From positions 738,329-802,328 of the forward strand of contig CAJHNH020000824.1 of the NCBI GenBank assembly GCA_905116865.2: a stretch of DNA of 64,000 bases, given 5' to 3'. Position numbers and translations under genes: made by a program. Each line of letters begins with the position of its first letter. The stretch's first letter is position 1. Positions 1 to 11,884 of this stretch are shown here, one piece after another. The notes below the pieces were generated by a model. That model saw nothing but the letters and a program-made list of their open reading frames with translations. It was not told the DNA's origin and ran no database searches. Source of the stretch: Candidula unifasciata (lineage: Eukaryota; Mollusca; Gastropoda; Stylommatophora; Geomitridae).

Positions 1-252
1 TACAGCTGAGGTCTACATCAGTACTGTATAACTAAGATCTACCCCAGTACTGTACAGTTAGGATCTACCTCAGTACCGTTACAGCTGAGATCTAGCTCAG
101 TATTGTACAAGTGAGATCTACCTCAGTACTGTACAAGTGAGATCTACCTCAGTACTGTACAACTGAGATCTACCTCAGTATTGTACAAGTGAGATCTACC
201 TCAGAACTGTACAAGTCAGATCTACCTCAGTACTATTCAAGTCCAATCTACT
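1..252. repeat. 26-bp minisatellite, about 9 copies
   Basis: The unit is close to TACAAGTGAGATCTACCTCA plus GTACTG. Copies vary mainly at the 5' part. The array probably extends left of the window. Confidence 0.85.
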
Positions 253-314
253 TGGCACTGTAAAACAGGTTATACCCCAGCACTGTGTGGTTGTGTTTGC
301 AATAAAAACATTTT

Positions 315-415
315 ATAAATGTAGGACCAATTAATACACACTGACTAAATGTAGGACCAATCAAAACACTGCATAAATGTACGGCCAATCAAAATGCACT
401 GCCTAAATATAGAAT
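315..415. repeat. About 32-bp tandem repeat, 3 copies
   Basis: Units share 'ATAAATGTAGGACCAATCAA' with diverged spacers. The rest of 253-900 is AT-rich sequence with no recognisable gene. Confidence 0.7.
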
Positions 416-899
416 ATATGTGCAGATGTGGAGGCAGTAAGTAGAGAATTTATGTAAATAATGTATGGAGGCTAAACATGTGCTTGAGCTTTAAATCATT
501 AACATCTGGCTGGGATATGGGGGAATAAACACACATACAGACACAGAGTATCACATGATGCCACACACAACCAATCACAACAGTGGTGTAATTGTAAAAT
601 AAACAGTACAAGGGCACTTGACAAACTATCACAATGCCATACAAATCAATCAATCAGGTACCCTCTCCACAATGATGGTTGGCTTCAATGTATAACCAGC
701 ACTTTTTTTTCGCTTTTCCACTTCTTTCAATTTTCGCCATTAGTATTTTTTTTCTATGTGGCCAAAATCTTTCACTTGTCTCCTTTCAAAATTACTTTAG
801 CGACTCTCTTGACATAAAATACATTAAAACCTTGTTAATATGATTTCTATGAGACCTAAAATCGAGTATGTGTTCACAGATATTGGTGCGACCTAGGGT

Positions 900-1095
900 C
901 TTAAAAAAGCAACAACACTGCCTGCATTGACCACTTGTGCGGTGTAGGCATGCTATGCTGCATGGCTAGTGCTGTCGCCACAGACTGTGCAGGTTAGGAT
1001 TTTACATTTGCCTCTGACAGAAAACAAATCCAGGACCCTACCGAGGATTCCACCGTGGTCTCAAGTATGAGAGCCCAGCATGCTTTAACCATTCA
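900..1095 (-). mobile_element. S2 SINE copy, antisense
   Basis: It contains the S2 body (CTGTCGCCACAGACTGTGCA) and a decayed tRNA-like head near 1040-1095. It matches the better copy at 32156-32395. Confidence 0.65.
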
Positions 1096-1187
1096 TCAAC
1101 CATAATAACAATAATAAATAGCGGCTGGGACCAATATTTTGTTTATGTTAGATGAGAGTTCTGAGGTTTTCCGGTAGTATCAACAAA

Positions 1188-1372
1188 ACGACCTTGGCTC
1201 CCAGGTCGACCCAGCCTTGAGTGGGTACCAGGTACAATCCTGGGAAGTAAAAGTGGTCAGCATGATGATGACCACATCACCCCCAAAGTGCCCATGGGTC
1301 TATAAAATATAGGTCTAGCCCTATATGCCTAATACACCTGAAGGTGTGGAAAAGGGCTCTTGACTATAGTAT
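1188..1372 (+). mobile_element. S1 SINE body
   Basis: S1 hallmark blocks appear in order: CTTGGCTCCCAGGTCGACC, GGGTACCAGGT, CCTGGGAAGTAAA, CTGACCACATCACCC-like, GGTCTATAAAATATAGGTC and ACCTGAAGG.GTGGAAAAGG. The tRNA head is not clear here. Confidence 0.75.
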
Positions 1373-1570
1373 GAAATACATGAAGCTACACAGTCTGGTG
1401 GCATAGTTGTTAGCATGTTTATTATCATCATCATCACCACAAACAGTTTGCATTTAATCAGAAACATAAAATAATTTTCAATAAAACAAATTTGAGAAAT
1501 AAATATTTCCCTTAATTATATGAGGCCTCGCATGCTCAGATTACACTATATCTTGAAATCCTAGAGCAGG

Positions 1571-1677
1571 CATCTTGGCCTGACTACAGCTGATCACAGC
1601 AGACCTCATCTTGGCCTGACTACAGCTGATCACAGCAGACCTCATCTTGGCCTGACTACAGCTGATCACAGCAGACT
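1571..1677. repeat. 36-bp tandem repeat, 3 near-perfect copies
   Basis: Three copies of a unit beginning CATCTTGGCCTGACTACAG lie head to tail. Near identity suggests a recent duplication. Confidence 0.85.
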
Positions 1678-1894
1678 GCATAAATGGTGGAGGGACTGTT
1701 GTTAATGTTGCTTGTGACCACCTTCAGTGTTTTCAAACCACAATATGAATAAGATATTTGTGACACATTCAATTAACAAAAAAACCAAGAAAAACTGTTT
1801 CCCACCTAGATTATTGTGACCATGTTATATGTCTGTGACAGTCTCATCAAACACACACTGACAGGCATACCTGCTTCACAGTATAATAATATAG

Positions 1895-2180
1895 GTAGTC
1901 CCATAGCAGATAGAACAGGCGATGCGAGTCCGACTCGTAAGCCAGCATACCGCGATCGAAACCCACTGCAGGCTGCGTGGATTTTTGTCGTGGTGTGGGA
2001 CGTCGCAGGTTGACCCAGCCTAAAATGGGTACCAGGATGGGCTGTCCTGGGAAAGTAAAGACAGCCGGCGTAATGCTGACCACATTACCCACAGAGTGCT
2101 GATGGTCTGTAAAAATTTGGGACGCTCTGCCCATTTGCCCGATGCGCTGAAAGGCGTGAAAAGGGATCTTTACTTTACTT
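1895..2180 (+). mobile_element. S1b SINE copy
   Basis: An S1 variant with GGGACGTCGCAGGTtGACCC and CTGGGAAAGTAAAGAC. It has a tRNA-like head with a B-box-like GCGATCGAAACCC. A close copy lies at 49434-49630 and an antisense one at 17645-18095. Confidence 0.72.
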
Positions 2181-2209
2181 TTTACATAGCAGATACTTCC
2201 ACTGGGATG

Positions 2210-2465
2210 AGAAGACTTAGTTCTTCACATATTGTAGGCCACAACATATAAGGTAATACTGGCCTGTTCCATTCCCCGCCTTTCCTTCCCAGATATTCCA
2301 CAGAAATTTCTGGAAATTGTCTGGCATCACTTTTTATGAGGCTGGGTCGACACCAGAGCCATACTGCTTAGGTAAAATCTGGCTACTCCTAGGGACTGAA
2401 CCTAAACCACTCTCTCAGCAGATAGTGACACTAGACACTAACCATCAGACCATCATGGCTCCCAA
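2210..2465 (-). mobile_element. SINE, antisense, with recognisable tRNA head
   Basis: Reverse complement starts AGCCATGATGGTCTGATGGTTA (A-box-like, split here as part of a longer head) and has a B-box-like GGTTCAGTCCC. The body includes a GTCGACCCAGCC block related to S1. A related fragment lies at 4460-4570. Confidence 0.55.
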
Positions 2466-2589
2466 AGAACAATAACAATATAGAATGACATAAATTCTAA
2501 ACACATAAACCGTTATCATACATAAACACTACTAACAAAACATGAGAAACTGCCTTCCATTCCTTTAAGTAAGTGGGGCGGTCTTTTGA

Positions 2590-3400
2590 AAATCACATGC
2601 ACAGATCTTGGCTGTATGATAATTACACCTAAAAAGCATTCCGACAAATGGCTTTATAAAAATCACCCACACAAAGATCCTTGTGACAACTGGCTTTCTG
2701 AAAATTACACAAAATACACAGCCTTGTGATAACTAGCTTTTAGAAAATCACACACACACACAGCCTTGTGATAACTAGCTTTTAGAAAATCACACACACA
2801 CAGCCTTGTGATAACTAGCTTTTAGAAAATCACACACACACAGCCTTGTGATAACTAGGTTTTAGAAAATCACACACACACTGCCTTGTGATAACTAGCT
2901 TTAAGAAAATCACACACACACTGCCTTGTGATAACTAGCTTTAAGAAAATCACACACACACTGCCTTGTGATAACTAGCTTTTAGAAAATCACACACACA
3001 CAGCCTTGTGATAACTAGCTTTTAGAAAATCACACACACACTGCCTTGTGATAACTGGCCTTTTGAAAATCACATACACATACTGCCTTGTGACAACTAG
3101 CTTTAACACACAAAAATCACGCATACAGGATTTAACACTTGGCTTTGTGAACATCACTGGCAAAGAGCCTTCTGATCTCTGATTTAAAAAAAAAAAAAAA
3201 CATCACTCACAGAACCTTCAGACTTGCAGCTTTATGAAAGTCACACATTCAGCCTTTTCTGGTATCTGAATTTATAACAATCATATGCAAATTGCCTTCT
3301 GACAAGTAGTTTCATGAAAATCACATACAATCTTCACTGATATTGAATTTATGAAAATCACAGGCACAGAGCCTTCTGACAACTGGCTTTCTGCAGGAAA
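2590..3400. repeat. About 40-bp minisatellite, regular core at 2690-3110
   Basis: The core unit is 'AGCCTTGTGATAACTAGCTT' followed by TTAGAAAATCACACACACAC. About ten regular copies are flanked by increasingly diverged ones on both sides, so the array is old at its edges and homogenised in the centre. Confidence 0.85.
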
Positions 3401-3699
3401 AAAAAATCACACACACACACACACACATACCCAATCTGATGAAAATATCTTTTCAACATAATTTACACACTAATATGGGAATAAAATACTACTTGACCCA
3501 AGTAAGTGTCCGAGAAATCAACACTGGGTTAATGATTCTCTTTTTCAGAAATATGTAAATAACTGTCTTCTGCTGACACAAAAACTTGCATAGCACTTTA
3601 CAGCATTTATAATATGCTACACATATTCAGAATCTATTGGGTGACTGTTCAGCATTTTCCAGTAAATTTCCTTATACTGAAGTCTGAAATTGTTTGATT

Positions 3700-3830
3700 C
3701 CCTGTAATCTGTTTGATTCCATGTAATTTCCTTAATACTCAAGTGAGATTGTTCAAGCACTTTCCAGGTTACCATACTCAAGTGAGATTGTTCAAGCACT
3801 TTCCAGGTTACCATATGACTCCAATATGAG
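3700..3830. repeat. 39-bp duplicated unit
   Basis: The segment ACTCAAGTGAGATTGTTCAA plus GCACTTTCCAGGTTACCAT occurs twice in tandem, with a third diverged start upstream. Confidence 0.7.
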
Positions 3831-3844
3831 ATTGTTGCAACTGC

Positions 3845-4070
3845 AAGTACTTGCATATCTTTTACAGGACATTGCAGAGCCAACCCCAGCATTTTTTGGC
3901 TGTTGCGGTTTTTCAAGGCAAATTTATGTCCAGTAGTTTGCCATTGCCTTCTGTATGGTCAGCTTCTCAATACCACTGTCGAAACCTCAAGGCCCGCAGC
4001 CGGAATCGAACCTGGCATTACGAAACGCATTCGCAACACCTAAGCCACAGACGCCGACTACCAGTAGATC
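3845..4070 (-). mobile_element. S4 tRNA-derived SINE, antisense
   Basis: It shares GCATATCTTTTACAGGACATTGCAGAgCCAAC-like, TTTATGTCCAGTAGTTTGCC and CGGAATCGAACCTGGCATT (the last is an inverted B-box) with copies at 42594-42785 and 54050-54275. Confidence 0.8.
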
Positions 4071-4811
4071 TCCTTTATGTTTAAGTCTGAGACTGTGCAC
4101 TAGCCAGATTTTCATTATGCTCAATATCATCTACGCGAAGATTTCTTTTATACTCAGTATTATCTGTTAGAAGATCTCCTTAATTTATAATATTATCTGT
4201 AGATTCTTAAACATTCTTAGCATGTTTGCTGTACCCAACATATCCTGTCTGTTATAAAACATTATATAGCTTGCAAGATGGTCTAAGCATCCCTGCCTCA
4301 CTCAAATCCCCATCCTATTCCTCCTTGCCCCAATCTAGGACTCCCCTGTATTATTTCTCTGCCTGCTTCTACCACTGACCTTTCCCCTCATCACAATGTC
4401 CTCCAATGCCTTTCTTCTCATGAACATGACCAAAGAACATTAGCTCTTTCTCATAAAGATAATCCCATAGCAGACACTGTCATTGGCAAGAGAAGAGAAG
4501 AGACTTTCACATATTCCAGGTCATGACACTGGGTGAGGCGACCAGCTCCCTGCCATGCCACCTTTCCAAACAATTCCCCAAATATCTTTCGAATAAATAT
4601 AGACATAAATATTCAACATGTCTAAAGTAACAAGTCTGTAGAAAGCATATACTTGCGGAACTGCAAAAATGCTAATTTTTAAATATTATTTTCTAAGTCC
4701 TTATTTAACAAAATGGTCTGCCTGACATTAGCCAAGATGAAAGTGTATACTTTTGTCACAGTATCCTGTAAAACAGGCACTTATGATGACAGCCAAACAA
4801 GATTCTTCATA

Positions 4812-4935
4812 CTATAATGCATAAGTAGCCAACGGAGCTTCGACCTGTGTCCTCCGTGTATCAAAGCTCATGGGAGACAACATGAATCCTTTCTCTGCCA
4901 TCATCTCTTTCAAATCTGTGTCTTCTTTCTGTTCC
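4812..4935 (-). CDS. Last coding exon of the bMERB (MICAL-like) protein
   Basis: Acceptor GTACTCCAG is followed by one base completing Arg, then EQKEDTDLKEMMAEKGFML, SPMSFDTRRTQVEA and PLATYAL before TAG at 4812-4814. Joined to the exon at 7502-7616 it gives 'EEDRLREQKEDTDLKEMM', the typical end of the bMERB helix, plus a short tail. The intron is 2566 bases. The 3' UTR extends toward lower coordinates; its poly(A) site was not determined. Confidence 0.77.
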
Positions 4936-5369
4936 CTGGAGTACAAGAAATGCAGCAATGAACACTTTAACATTAAACAAAACTAGGTAAGTAGCACGAA
5001 CACAAACATCACATAAAACCTCAGCCACGAAACTTTGCTGCTGCAAGGAACAATTTACATTTATATATTCAGGAAGAAAAGCTTCACACTGGCATTCTTC
5101 TGTTCCACTGAGTTATTTAATTAACTCCTGTTTCCTGGCTGACAAGCCAGCTAGATTTGATCTTGGCCAAACTTTACCACAACAGGTAATGTTTCCTCAA
5201 CAGAAGTAAACAATATTCTCTCACAAGAAGTAAATAACAAGTATATGTCCTCTCAACAAAAGTAACAAGTTTAACATTAGGCAATAAGCAGTATTGACTG
5301 AGTAAATAAGAAGAAGTAAGCTCTGCACTAATTCAATGACTACACCTCCACAAATCTGGGAGCTGTCTA

Positions 5370-5745
5370 CACTAGTAACTACTACACCCGAGTTACTACT
5401 ACACCCGAGTTCCTACTACACCCGAGTTCCTACCACACCCGAGTTCCTACCACACCCTAGTTACTACCACACCCTAGTTACTACCACACCCTAGTTACTA
5501 CCACACCCTAGTTACTACTACACCCTAGTTGCTACTACACCCTAGTTACTACTATACCCTAGTTCCTACTACACCCTAGTTACTACTACACCGTAGTTAC
5601 TACTACACACTAGTTACTACTACACCGTAGTTACTAATACACCCTAGTTACTACTACACACTAGTTACTACTCCACACTAGTTACTACTCCACACTAGTT
5701 ACTACTACACCGTAGTTACTTCTACACACTAGTTACTACTAGTGT
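5370..5745. repeat. 17-bp minisatellite, about 22 copies
   Basis: The unit TAGTTACTACTACACCC varies among CCCTAG, CCGTAG and CACTAG endings. It lies in the last intron of the MICAL-like gene. Confidence 0.9.
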
Positions 5746-5984
5746 AAAGTGAAGAAGGTAACCTGTAGCTGCTGATGATCACAACTCCTAGATCAATACA
5801 CAGTGAGCAGAACATTACTTGCTGGAAGCAGATATCTCAGAGTATGATCAGAGATGATGGGGCAATAGATTGGGAAGCAGCCAAAAGGGAAGTGCACATA
5901 TCATCTTCTATTGTTATGAAGACATTCATATATAACTGTGCCCACAAAGCAACAGATATAGCATATTCATACCAACCTTATAAT

Positions 5985-6275
5985 ACTAATCATCATCATT
6001 ATAAACCACTTCTGCCATTAAGTGTCGTGGGGAGGAATAATTTTTAATTCAGTGCATGCTGGCTGCCACTGGCTTTTGTCATGCCGTGAGGGCATAGAGT
6101 GTTTTTAAAGTTGTTGATCCATATTTTTCGCGGCTGTCCTCTTGCTCTTGTAGCTGATCTTCTGAGATGTAGAGCCTGTAATGGTATCTGATCTTGCTGC
6201 ATTCTAACGAGACGACCAAACCACTTGATCTGCTTTTTTTCCAATGAATCTAGTACAAGGTGCATTATTCACTTG
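5985..6275 (-). pseudogene. LINE group E reverse transcriptase C-terminal fragment
   Basis: The minus strand reads LEKKQIKWFGRLVRMQQDQI and ARGQPRKIWINNF, the degenerate 'GH..RM ... GRPR..W' tail found at the end of RTE-like LINE proteins. The (ATG)n tail at 5988-6003 marks the 3' end. Heavily 5' truncated. Confidence 0.75.
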
Positions 6276-6756
6276 ATGTCAGATGGTTAGGTTGGTGGCT
6301 GTTCTCAGGCGCCTCATCTCACAAGTGGTGATATTGTGTACATGAGCTACGTTTGGCACTGGCAGCTTAATACTAGGATAAATATGCTGTTTATAATCTG
6401 TCTCTTTGCACTCAAAGTTATTATAATATTAAACATCACAAACTCACATAAAAACAACATGTGATCTGAGGCCTGAGGAAAACCACCAATTCTACCGCCC
6501 AAGACGGAGAGAAATAATACTATGAGAAATGTAGGAATACACATTCATTTGTGCCAAACTAGCAAAAAGATTAAATAGTTTGGGCATCTCATTTGAAATA
6601 GGCAGTAAGAAGACTCAATCTGAGAGCAGGAAACTGCCCAAGAAAATAGGCTGATATCCTTAAAGGCACATTCAGATGCTGGCTCAGTTTTGAAAGCGAG
6701 ATGAAATAATAAGCAAGTACAATTCAACAAGTTTATTCTAAGCTAAATCGAATGAG

Positions 6757-6880
6757 ACAGCTAGCCAAGCAGACTGTGCTTCAGTGGATCCCAGGCCAGT
6801 GCAATATTAAGGGAAATGAAAGGGCAGACATCTTAGCTCGAACTGGAAGTCATACAGAACCACCAGATGCAGGTTAACAT
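6757..6880 (+). pseudogene. LINE RNase H fragment
   Basis: It reads LAKQTVLQWIPGQCNIKGNE and RADILARTGS. 'WIPGH.GI.GNERAD.LA' is the conserved C-terminal RNase H motif of I-type LINEs. Both flanks are unrecognised. Confidence 0.75.
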
Positions 6881-7501
6881 GTGAGAATAAAATAAGGATA
6901 GAAATAAAGTACACACACATTGGTCATTACATGGTTTGGATTCTAAAGTTTCTCCCAAAAGTTTCAGACAGATAGCTAAAGTGCATGTCCTTTACATGAT
7001 ACTAGCAAAAAAACACCAACAGGTATTATACGTTATGGTATTTTACGAAGCAAATGCATGTTCAGCAGTATATCTTTGCTTTCTGTATGGTACAAACCTC
7101 ATTTATATGTCTACATCAAAGCAAGCAGCTTGCAGCTGACTACAAACCCCAGTAAGAATGGATCGTAAAACTTTGTTTCTAACACCTGTATCGCACACCC
7201 TGACTAATGGTATTGGGGGAATACAAGCCTACCGAGGATCACACTTAAGCTCATTCTATACCTACCCTAGGGAGATCCTACTTAAGCTCACTGTATGTGG
7301 TCTGAATCTAGGCAGGCCTAGCAAGTGGCGGCAGACCATTATTAACTGTATTGTATTAATGATTTTCCTATGCTGCAACTCTAGCCTATGGCCCATGACG
7401 ATCGCTATTTTCAACATTTTGGCTGCTAAGAAAACTCAGATGAATAGCCCTCTCCTAGACCTGCCTCAGGAAGATCACACTCAAGCTCTTGGTACACCCA
7501 C

Positions 7502-7616
7502 CTCAGCCTGTCTTCCTCCAACATGGCCACCAGATTGTTCCGCTGCTCCACTACTTCCAGTAACTCATCCAGCAAGCGCCCCTCGGCTGCAATATCACTA
7601 TCTGACTTCTTCTCTT
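7502..7616 (-). CDS. Penultimate exon of a bMERB-domain protein (MICAL-like)
   Basis: On the minus strand, acceptor TTTGTTTCAG precedes a 115-nt exon reading EEKKSDSDIAAEGRLL, DELLEVVEQRNNLVAM and LEEDRLR, ending in phase 2 at donor GTGGGT. The heptad-like 'LLxELLEVVEQRxxLVxxLEEDRLRE' pattern is the last helix of bMERB domains (MICAL, MICAL-like, EHBP1), which bind Rab8/Rab10/Rab35-type GTPases. MICAL is the closest by memory. The preceding exon must end in phase 1; I did not find it in 7.6-20 kb. Confidence 0.75.
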
Positions 7617-7739
7617 CTGAAACAAAGAAACAGACATAGTTGGGACCTTTTAGATTCCTTCATGCTAATCAATGTGTTTTCAATTAATATTTATACCGAC
7701 AGAGAGACTGGCAGGACCTAGAGTCTGCTTCTAACTTGA

Positions 7740-8745
7740 AAAGAGTTTGACATGAATCCAGCTGAGAATATTTCTGGACATGCATGACTGACAGATTAAC
7801 TCTTTCAGTCTAAAGAAATGTGTCATGTGTCACTGACCGTTCTGTCCCAATAATATTTTAATATTTTTATGAGCTTGTTACATTCTAAGAATTTACACCT
7901 GGAGCAATAAGTATCACCTCCATACAAGAAATACAGGACAGTGCTAACATGAAGCCCCTTGGATGATGCAGACAGTACAAAAATCTCACTTAGTTTGACA
8001 AGCTCAAAAGGTTCCCAAACAATCCATCACATCAAAAATTTTAAAACAAAAGACTGTTCAGAAAAAAGACCAAACCATTGTGGACGACAAACCTACAGAC
8101 AGCATGCAGAAATAGTAGAAACTAACACAGTGATGTGTGAAGTTCTCCCTCTGAAACCATGGACAAGTTGTCCAGACCCACCCACTACAGTTCTGGATGT
8201 TCCTGGAATTAAAAAAAAAAAAATGCATCAGAACAAAGAGCTCTTTCAATTCATATGTTAAGAAAGTAGTATTCCTCCAATATTTAAACAATACAAATGA
8301 CAGACCAGAGCATGACAGTACTAAATACTTGACAGAAACGCCCAGACCAAAATCTTCTGACTCAGAATGGGACACTGTAAACTAAGAGCACTAGTTCATT
8401 CAATGGATCTTGCTAGCTCTTCTGCATGTGGTTCACAAAAGCAAATTCCAGAGGATGTCTTACAGGACTTCCCAAATGTTGCCAGCCAAAGAGAAGAAAG
8501 AAATGGGCCACAAGAAAGCGTCCTTAAAAGAGAAACTGGGGGTGGGACAGGTGAAGACCTCAAATACACTGTCTTGTTTATGATATATATTTGAACAGAC
8601 ACACAGCAATTGATTGCTGATGGACAAGTTACATTTGGTAACAGCATACTAAAGACATCTGACTTCTCAGTGACAATCTGTACTGTGTGTTTAGCTTCTT
8701 TGACAGTTTTACATTTTACAGTGGTTATTTCCTCTGTTAGACATC
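7740..8745. other. No gene recognised
   Basis: AT-rich sequence with short frames only and an A-run at 8210-8223. Nothing here could be joined to the MICAL-like exons. Confidence 0.5.
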
Positions 8746-8749
8746 TGCT

Positions 8750-9030
8750 GTGAAAACCTTATGTTGGCACCTTTCCATCTTTCCAGACGATAGTACTGTG
8801 CTATAAGGAGGAGTAGAAACTTCAACCTATGTGGCAAATGCAGCTTGCAAGGCCAACATGCGACAAGAAAAGTTTTCCAGAGGCTGCATGGGAATTCGGG
8901 ACCATATTGTAATTGCATGTTGTTCTTCTCAAACACTCTGCTCTTAGTCTATCTGCAATCAACCTCTCTTTTGCCTCCTGATATTTCCTCTCCATGCAGT
9001 GCGATCCCTGGCATCTTGTTCCCATGATTT
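8750..9030 (-). repeat. Copy of an unidentified dispersed repeat
   Basis: It aligns by eye with 28490-28745 in the same strand sense (shared TCTTTCCAGACGATAGT and an AAGGAGGAG/ATGAGGAG block). The family is not recognised; no coding match. Confidence 0.55.
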
Positions 9031-9609
9031 TACCTCAGTACCTGTTTCATTCATGTCCCGCTTACGTCTTTGTAACGAAGCAGCGGTTGACAAAAATATC
9101 TTCTGCCTGTGTGTAATTCACAATAGAGGATATCCTTTGGAATTCTACCATCATCCACTCTCCAGGTGTGGCCAAGCCATCAAAGAAAATCTATATGGTA
9201 CTGACAGAATTAACCAGAATCTACACAGCTGCATTCAGGAAATCTCAACTATGCATTCTCTTTCTTAGAACCAGAGACACTGATTACACTGATATTGGAT
9301 GTGTCGCTGTAACCACGTATGCAATTATCACAAGTCTAAGGATAAAAGTCTTACTTAGTTAAGCCGACTTATCACACTCATATGAGATGTATACTAAATG
9401 TCCTTTGTTAATCCTCAGTACCCCCATGTATCTGTTATTATTACCCCAGACCGCTGCAATATCTGCCCAGAAGATGCATCTGAAATTTGACGCTGCAATA
9501 TATGCCCAGAAGATGCATCTGAAATCTTGAAGATCTATGCAAATGAAACTGATAAAAGACAGAATACTGCAGTGTGCGAGCGCTAAAAGCCAGAGAATAA
9601 TCTACAGAG

Positions 9610-9995
9610 TGTAAGTGACGAAAGGCAGAAGAAATCTTTGTGTGTGGAAGATAGAAGTCAGAAGAAATCTTTGTGTGTAGAAGACAGAAGTCAGAAGAAA
9701 TCTTTGTGTGTGGAAGATGGAAGTCAGAAGAAATTTTGTTCTGTGGAAGATAGAAGTCAGAAGAAACCTTTGTGTGTAGAAGATAGAAGTCAAAATAAAT
9801 CCTGTTGTGTGGAATACAGAAGTCAGAAGAAACCTTTGTGTGTAGAAGATAGAAGTCAAAATAAATCCTGTTGTGTGGAAGATAGAAGTCAGAAGAAACC
9901 TTTGTGTGTAGAAGATAGAAGTCAAAATAAATCCTGTTGTGTGGAAGATAGAAGTCAGAAGAAACCTTTGTGTGTAGAAGAAGCTAATGTGTGGG
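9610..9995 (+). repeat. 33-bp minisatellite open in frame on both strands
   Basis: About 12 units of 33 bp encode CVEDRSQKKPL on + and a hydrophobic RFLLTSIFHTQ-like 11-mer on -. Units alternate between KKPL/KKSL and NKSC types, so a 66-bp higher-order repeat is visible. No start context or splice evidence supports translation. Confidence 0.9.
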
Positions 9996-9999
9996 CGAT

Positions 10000-10890
10000 A
10001 AAGGGCAGAAAAAGCAAGTGTTGGGGCCAAATGAGGCTGCCATTTTACTATTCTTAATAACGGTGACCACCAGAGATGATAAATATGAGCATATTTTCTC
10101 TAGTTCAATACTAATTTAAAATAAAATTACATACTGCCAGTTTACCAGTTCTGGTAACATTTACATTTCAAAAGTTTTGCACTTGTTTCAATTAATTACT
10201 TCTGTCCTTAGTCTTTAGTACATTCAATGTGAGTTTGATATCAAGTGCAATCATTTATTCAAAACTGTATTATTTAGCAAATATATTACATACCATGAAA
10301 GTATATATTACATGTCATTAAATGTTAATAAAGTAAACTTGACAAAGAAATTAGTAAAAAACATCAAGATAACTTGAACAATTTGATAATTGCCTATTTA
10401 ATAGAGGAGGTCACATAAAAATGAATAAAGCAGAGCACAATGATGTAGCAGATTTCCCAACATGGAGAAAATATTATGATTATCTAGCAAAAGTTAACAT
10501 GTTGTCACTTATGACACTCATGATAGATTTACAGTGTTGCTATTATTCTTTCTGTATGAGTCCTGGAAATACATAAGTGGAACAAATCTTTTACATTGTT
10601 TAAATATTAATTGTGCATCCTTGCAAAAGTTCAGGCAAAACAATGTGATTGTGGTTGAAGCATGCAAAAAGGGGAGGGGGTGGGGTTAAAGCCAACAATA
10701 GGCCGCCTATTCACACAAAAATCCTGGCTAGCATTAATTTAGCATCAATTAACATCATCATCAAAATAAAGGATGCAACAAGAAAATACAGTGAGGAAAC
10801 CAAGCAACTGAGTGGTTGGTTTACGTTTATGACAACTTGTGACACATTCAGTAATCAAAGACAATTAAAACCTGTGTACATATCAACAAG
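10000..10890. other. No gene recognised
   Basis: AT-rich sequence without a recognised repeat or gene. Confidence 0.5.
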
Positions 10891-11000
10891 TATGTGCCAT
10901 CCCCAAGGCGAAGGTTGGCCACAGTGCACTCTCTGCTGTCTGTAGGAACATTACCTGATGAGGCCTGAATCTCTTCCACCGGGTAAACCTCATACCACTT
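10890..11000 (-). repeat. LINE 3'-end fragment
   Basis: The block GTGCCATCCCCAAGGCGAAG followed by GTTGGC recurs in diverged form at 11497-11540 and 58622-58660. It looks like the terminal part of an RTE-like LINE. The stretch 11000-11490 shows nothing recognisable. Confidence 0.5.
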
Positions 11001-11494
11001 TCCAAGGACCGCAAAAACAAGTTTTTGTATGTCTGAGTATATAAAATTAGCAGATAAAGATATACGTCTGACTGTACAGAAATGACATTTGTGATATACT
11101 TCTGTGGTGTGCCTGAATGTGTGCATTCTTCAAGAAAAAGTGAACAACTAATCATGCAGCTAATCTAATCATCATTTAAGAAAAAAATATGGTGCATTAT
11201 AAACAGCAGACACTCATAAATCATCACAAAAGCTCAAATGAAAGGTGAATCTGTTAGTGAATAATAATCACACCTCTATAAACACTACATTAACATTAAA
11301 AAAAATCATCATTTATCACTGGAGGGAAAAAAAGGGAATAAAGAAGAAAGCAAACTTGGCGGCTCAGTGTAATAAAATGTCACCACTAGAAGGCAACAAG
11401 CTGGTAAAGGCTGACTAATTATCTTGCACGAGGATTCAGGCATTTAATGGACTCACAACAAATAGCATTCATCTCAACACTCAATCAGTTAATC

Positions 11495-11765
11495 ATGTGC
11501 CATCTCCATAACGAAGGCTGGCTGCAACTGATCTCCAACATAACTCTCTTGTCCTGGTTCCACATTCTCTGAAACTGCTGTTTGTCCATCTCATGATGTT
11601 TACCCCTCCCATGTATAACAGTATAACGCTGTCTACCTCTTGCTTGCTGCCTTCAACTTTTCTCTCCTGTTTGGTTTTATGAATGTAATGTCTTTCGGTG
11701 TGGCTGAAATATTTACTGACCTCTTTTTTAATGTTATATTTGTATGCAATTGCATAAGTCAACTA
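11495..11765 (-). repeat. LINE 3'-end fragment, related to 58620-58860
   Basis: Shares TGCCATCTCCAtAACGAAGGCTGGCTGCAA-like sequence, then CTGCTGTTTGTCCA and CTCCCATGTATAACA-like blocks, with 58620-58860. No intact coding frame. Confidence 0.5.
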
Positions 11766-11884
11766 ACTCTTATTTATAATTATTTATCTACTCATAATTA
11801 ACTGGATGAAAAAAAGTCAATGTTTACGAACAGCTAGTCATCTTTAAACAAGAATTTAAAACTGGAATCGTAAAGTACCAACAG

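Noticed and set aside
7158..7721. A 187-codon + strand frame
   Set aside because: It overlaps the minus-strand MICAL-like exon, has no recognisable motif and its composition is explained by the exon's antisense.
8058..8375. 105-codon minus-strand frame near the MICAL-like gene
   Set aside because: It reads through an A-run and shows no bMERB helix pattern; no suitable phase-1 donor was seen.
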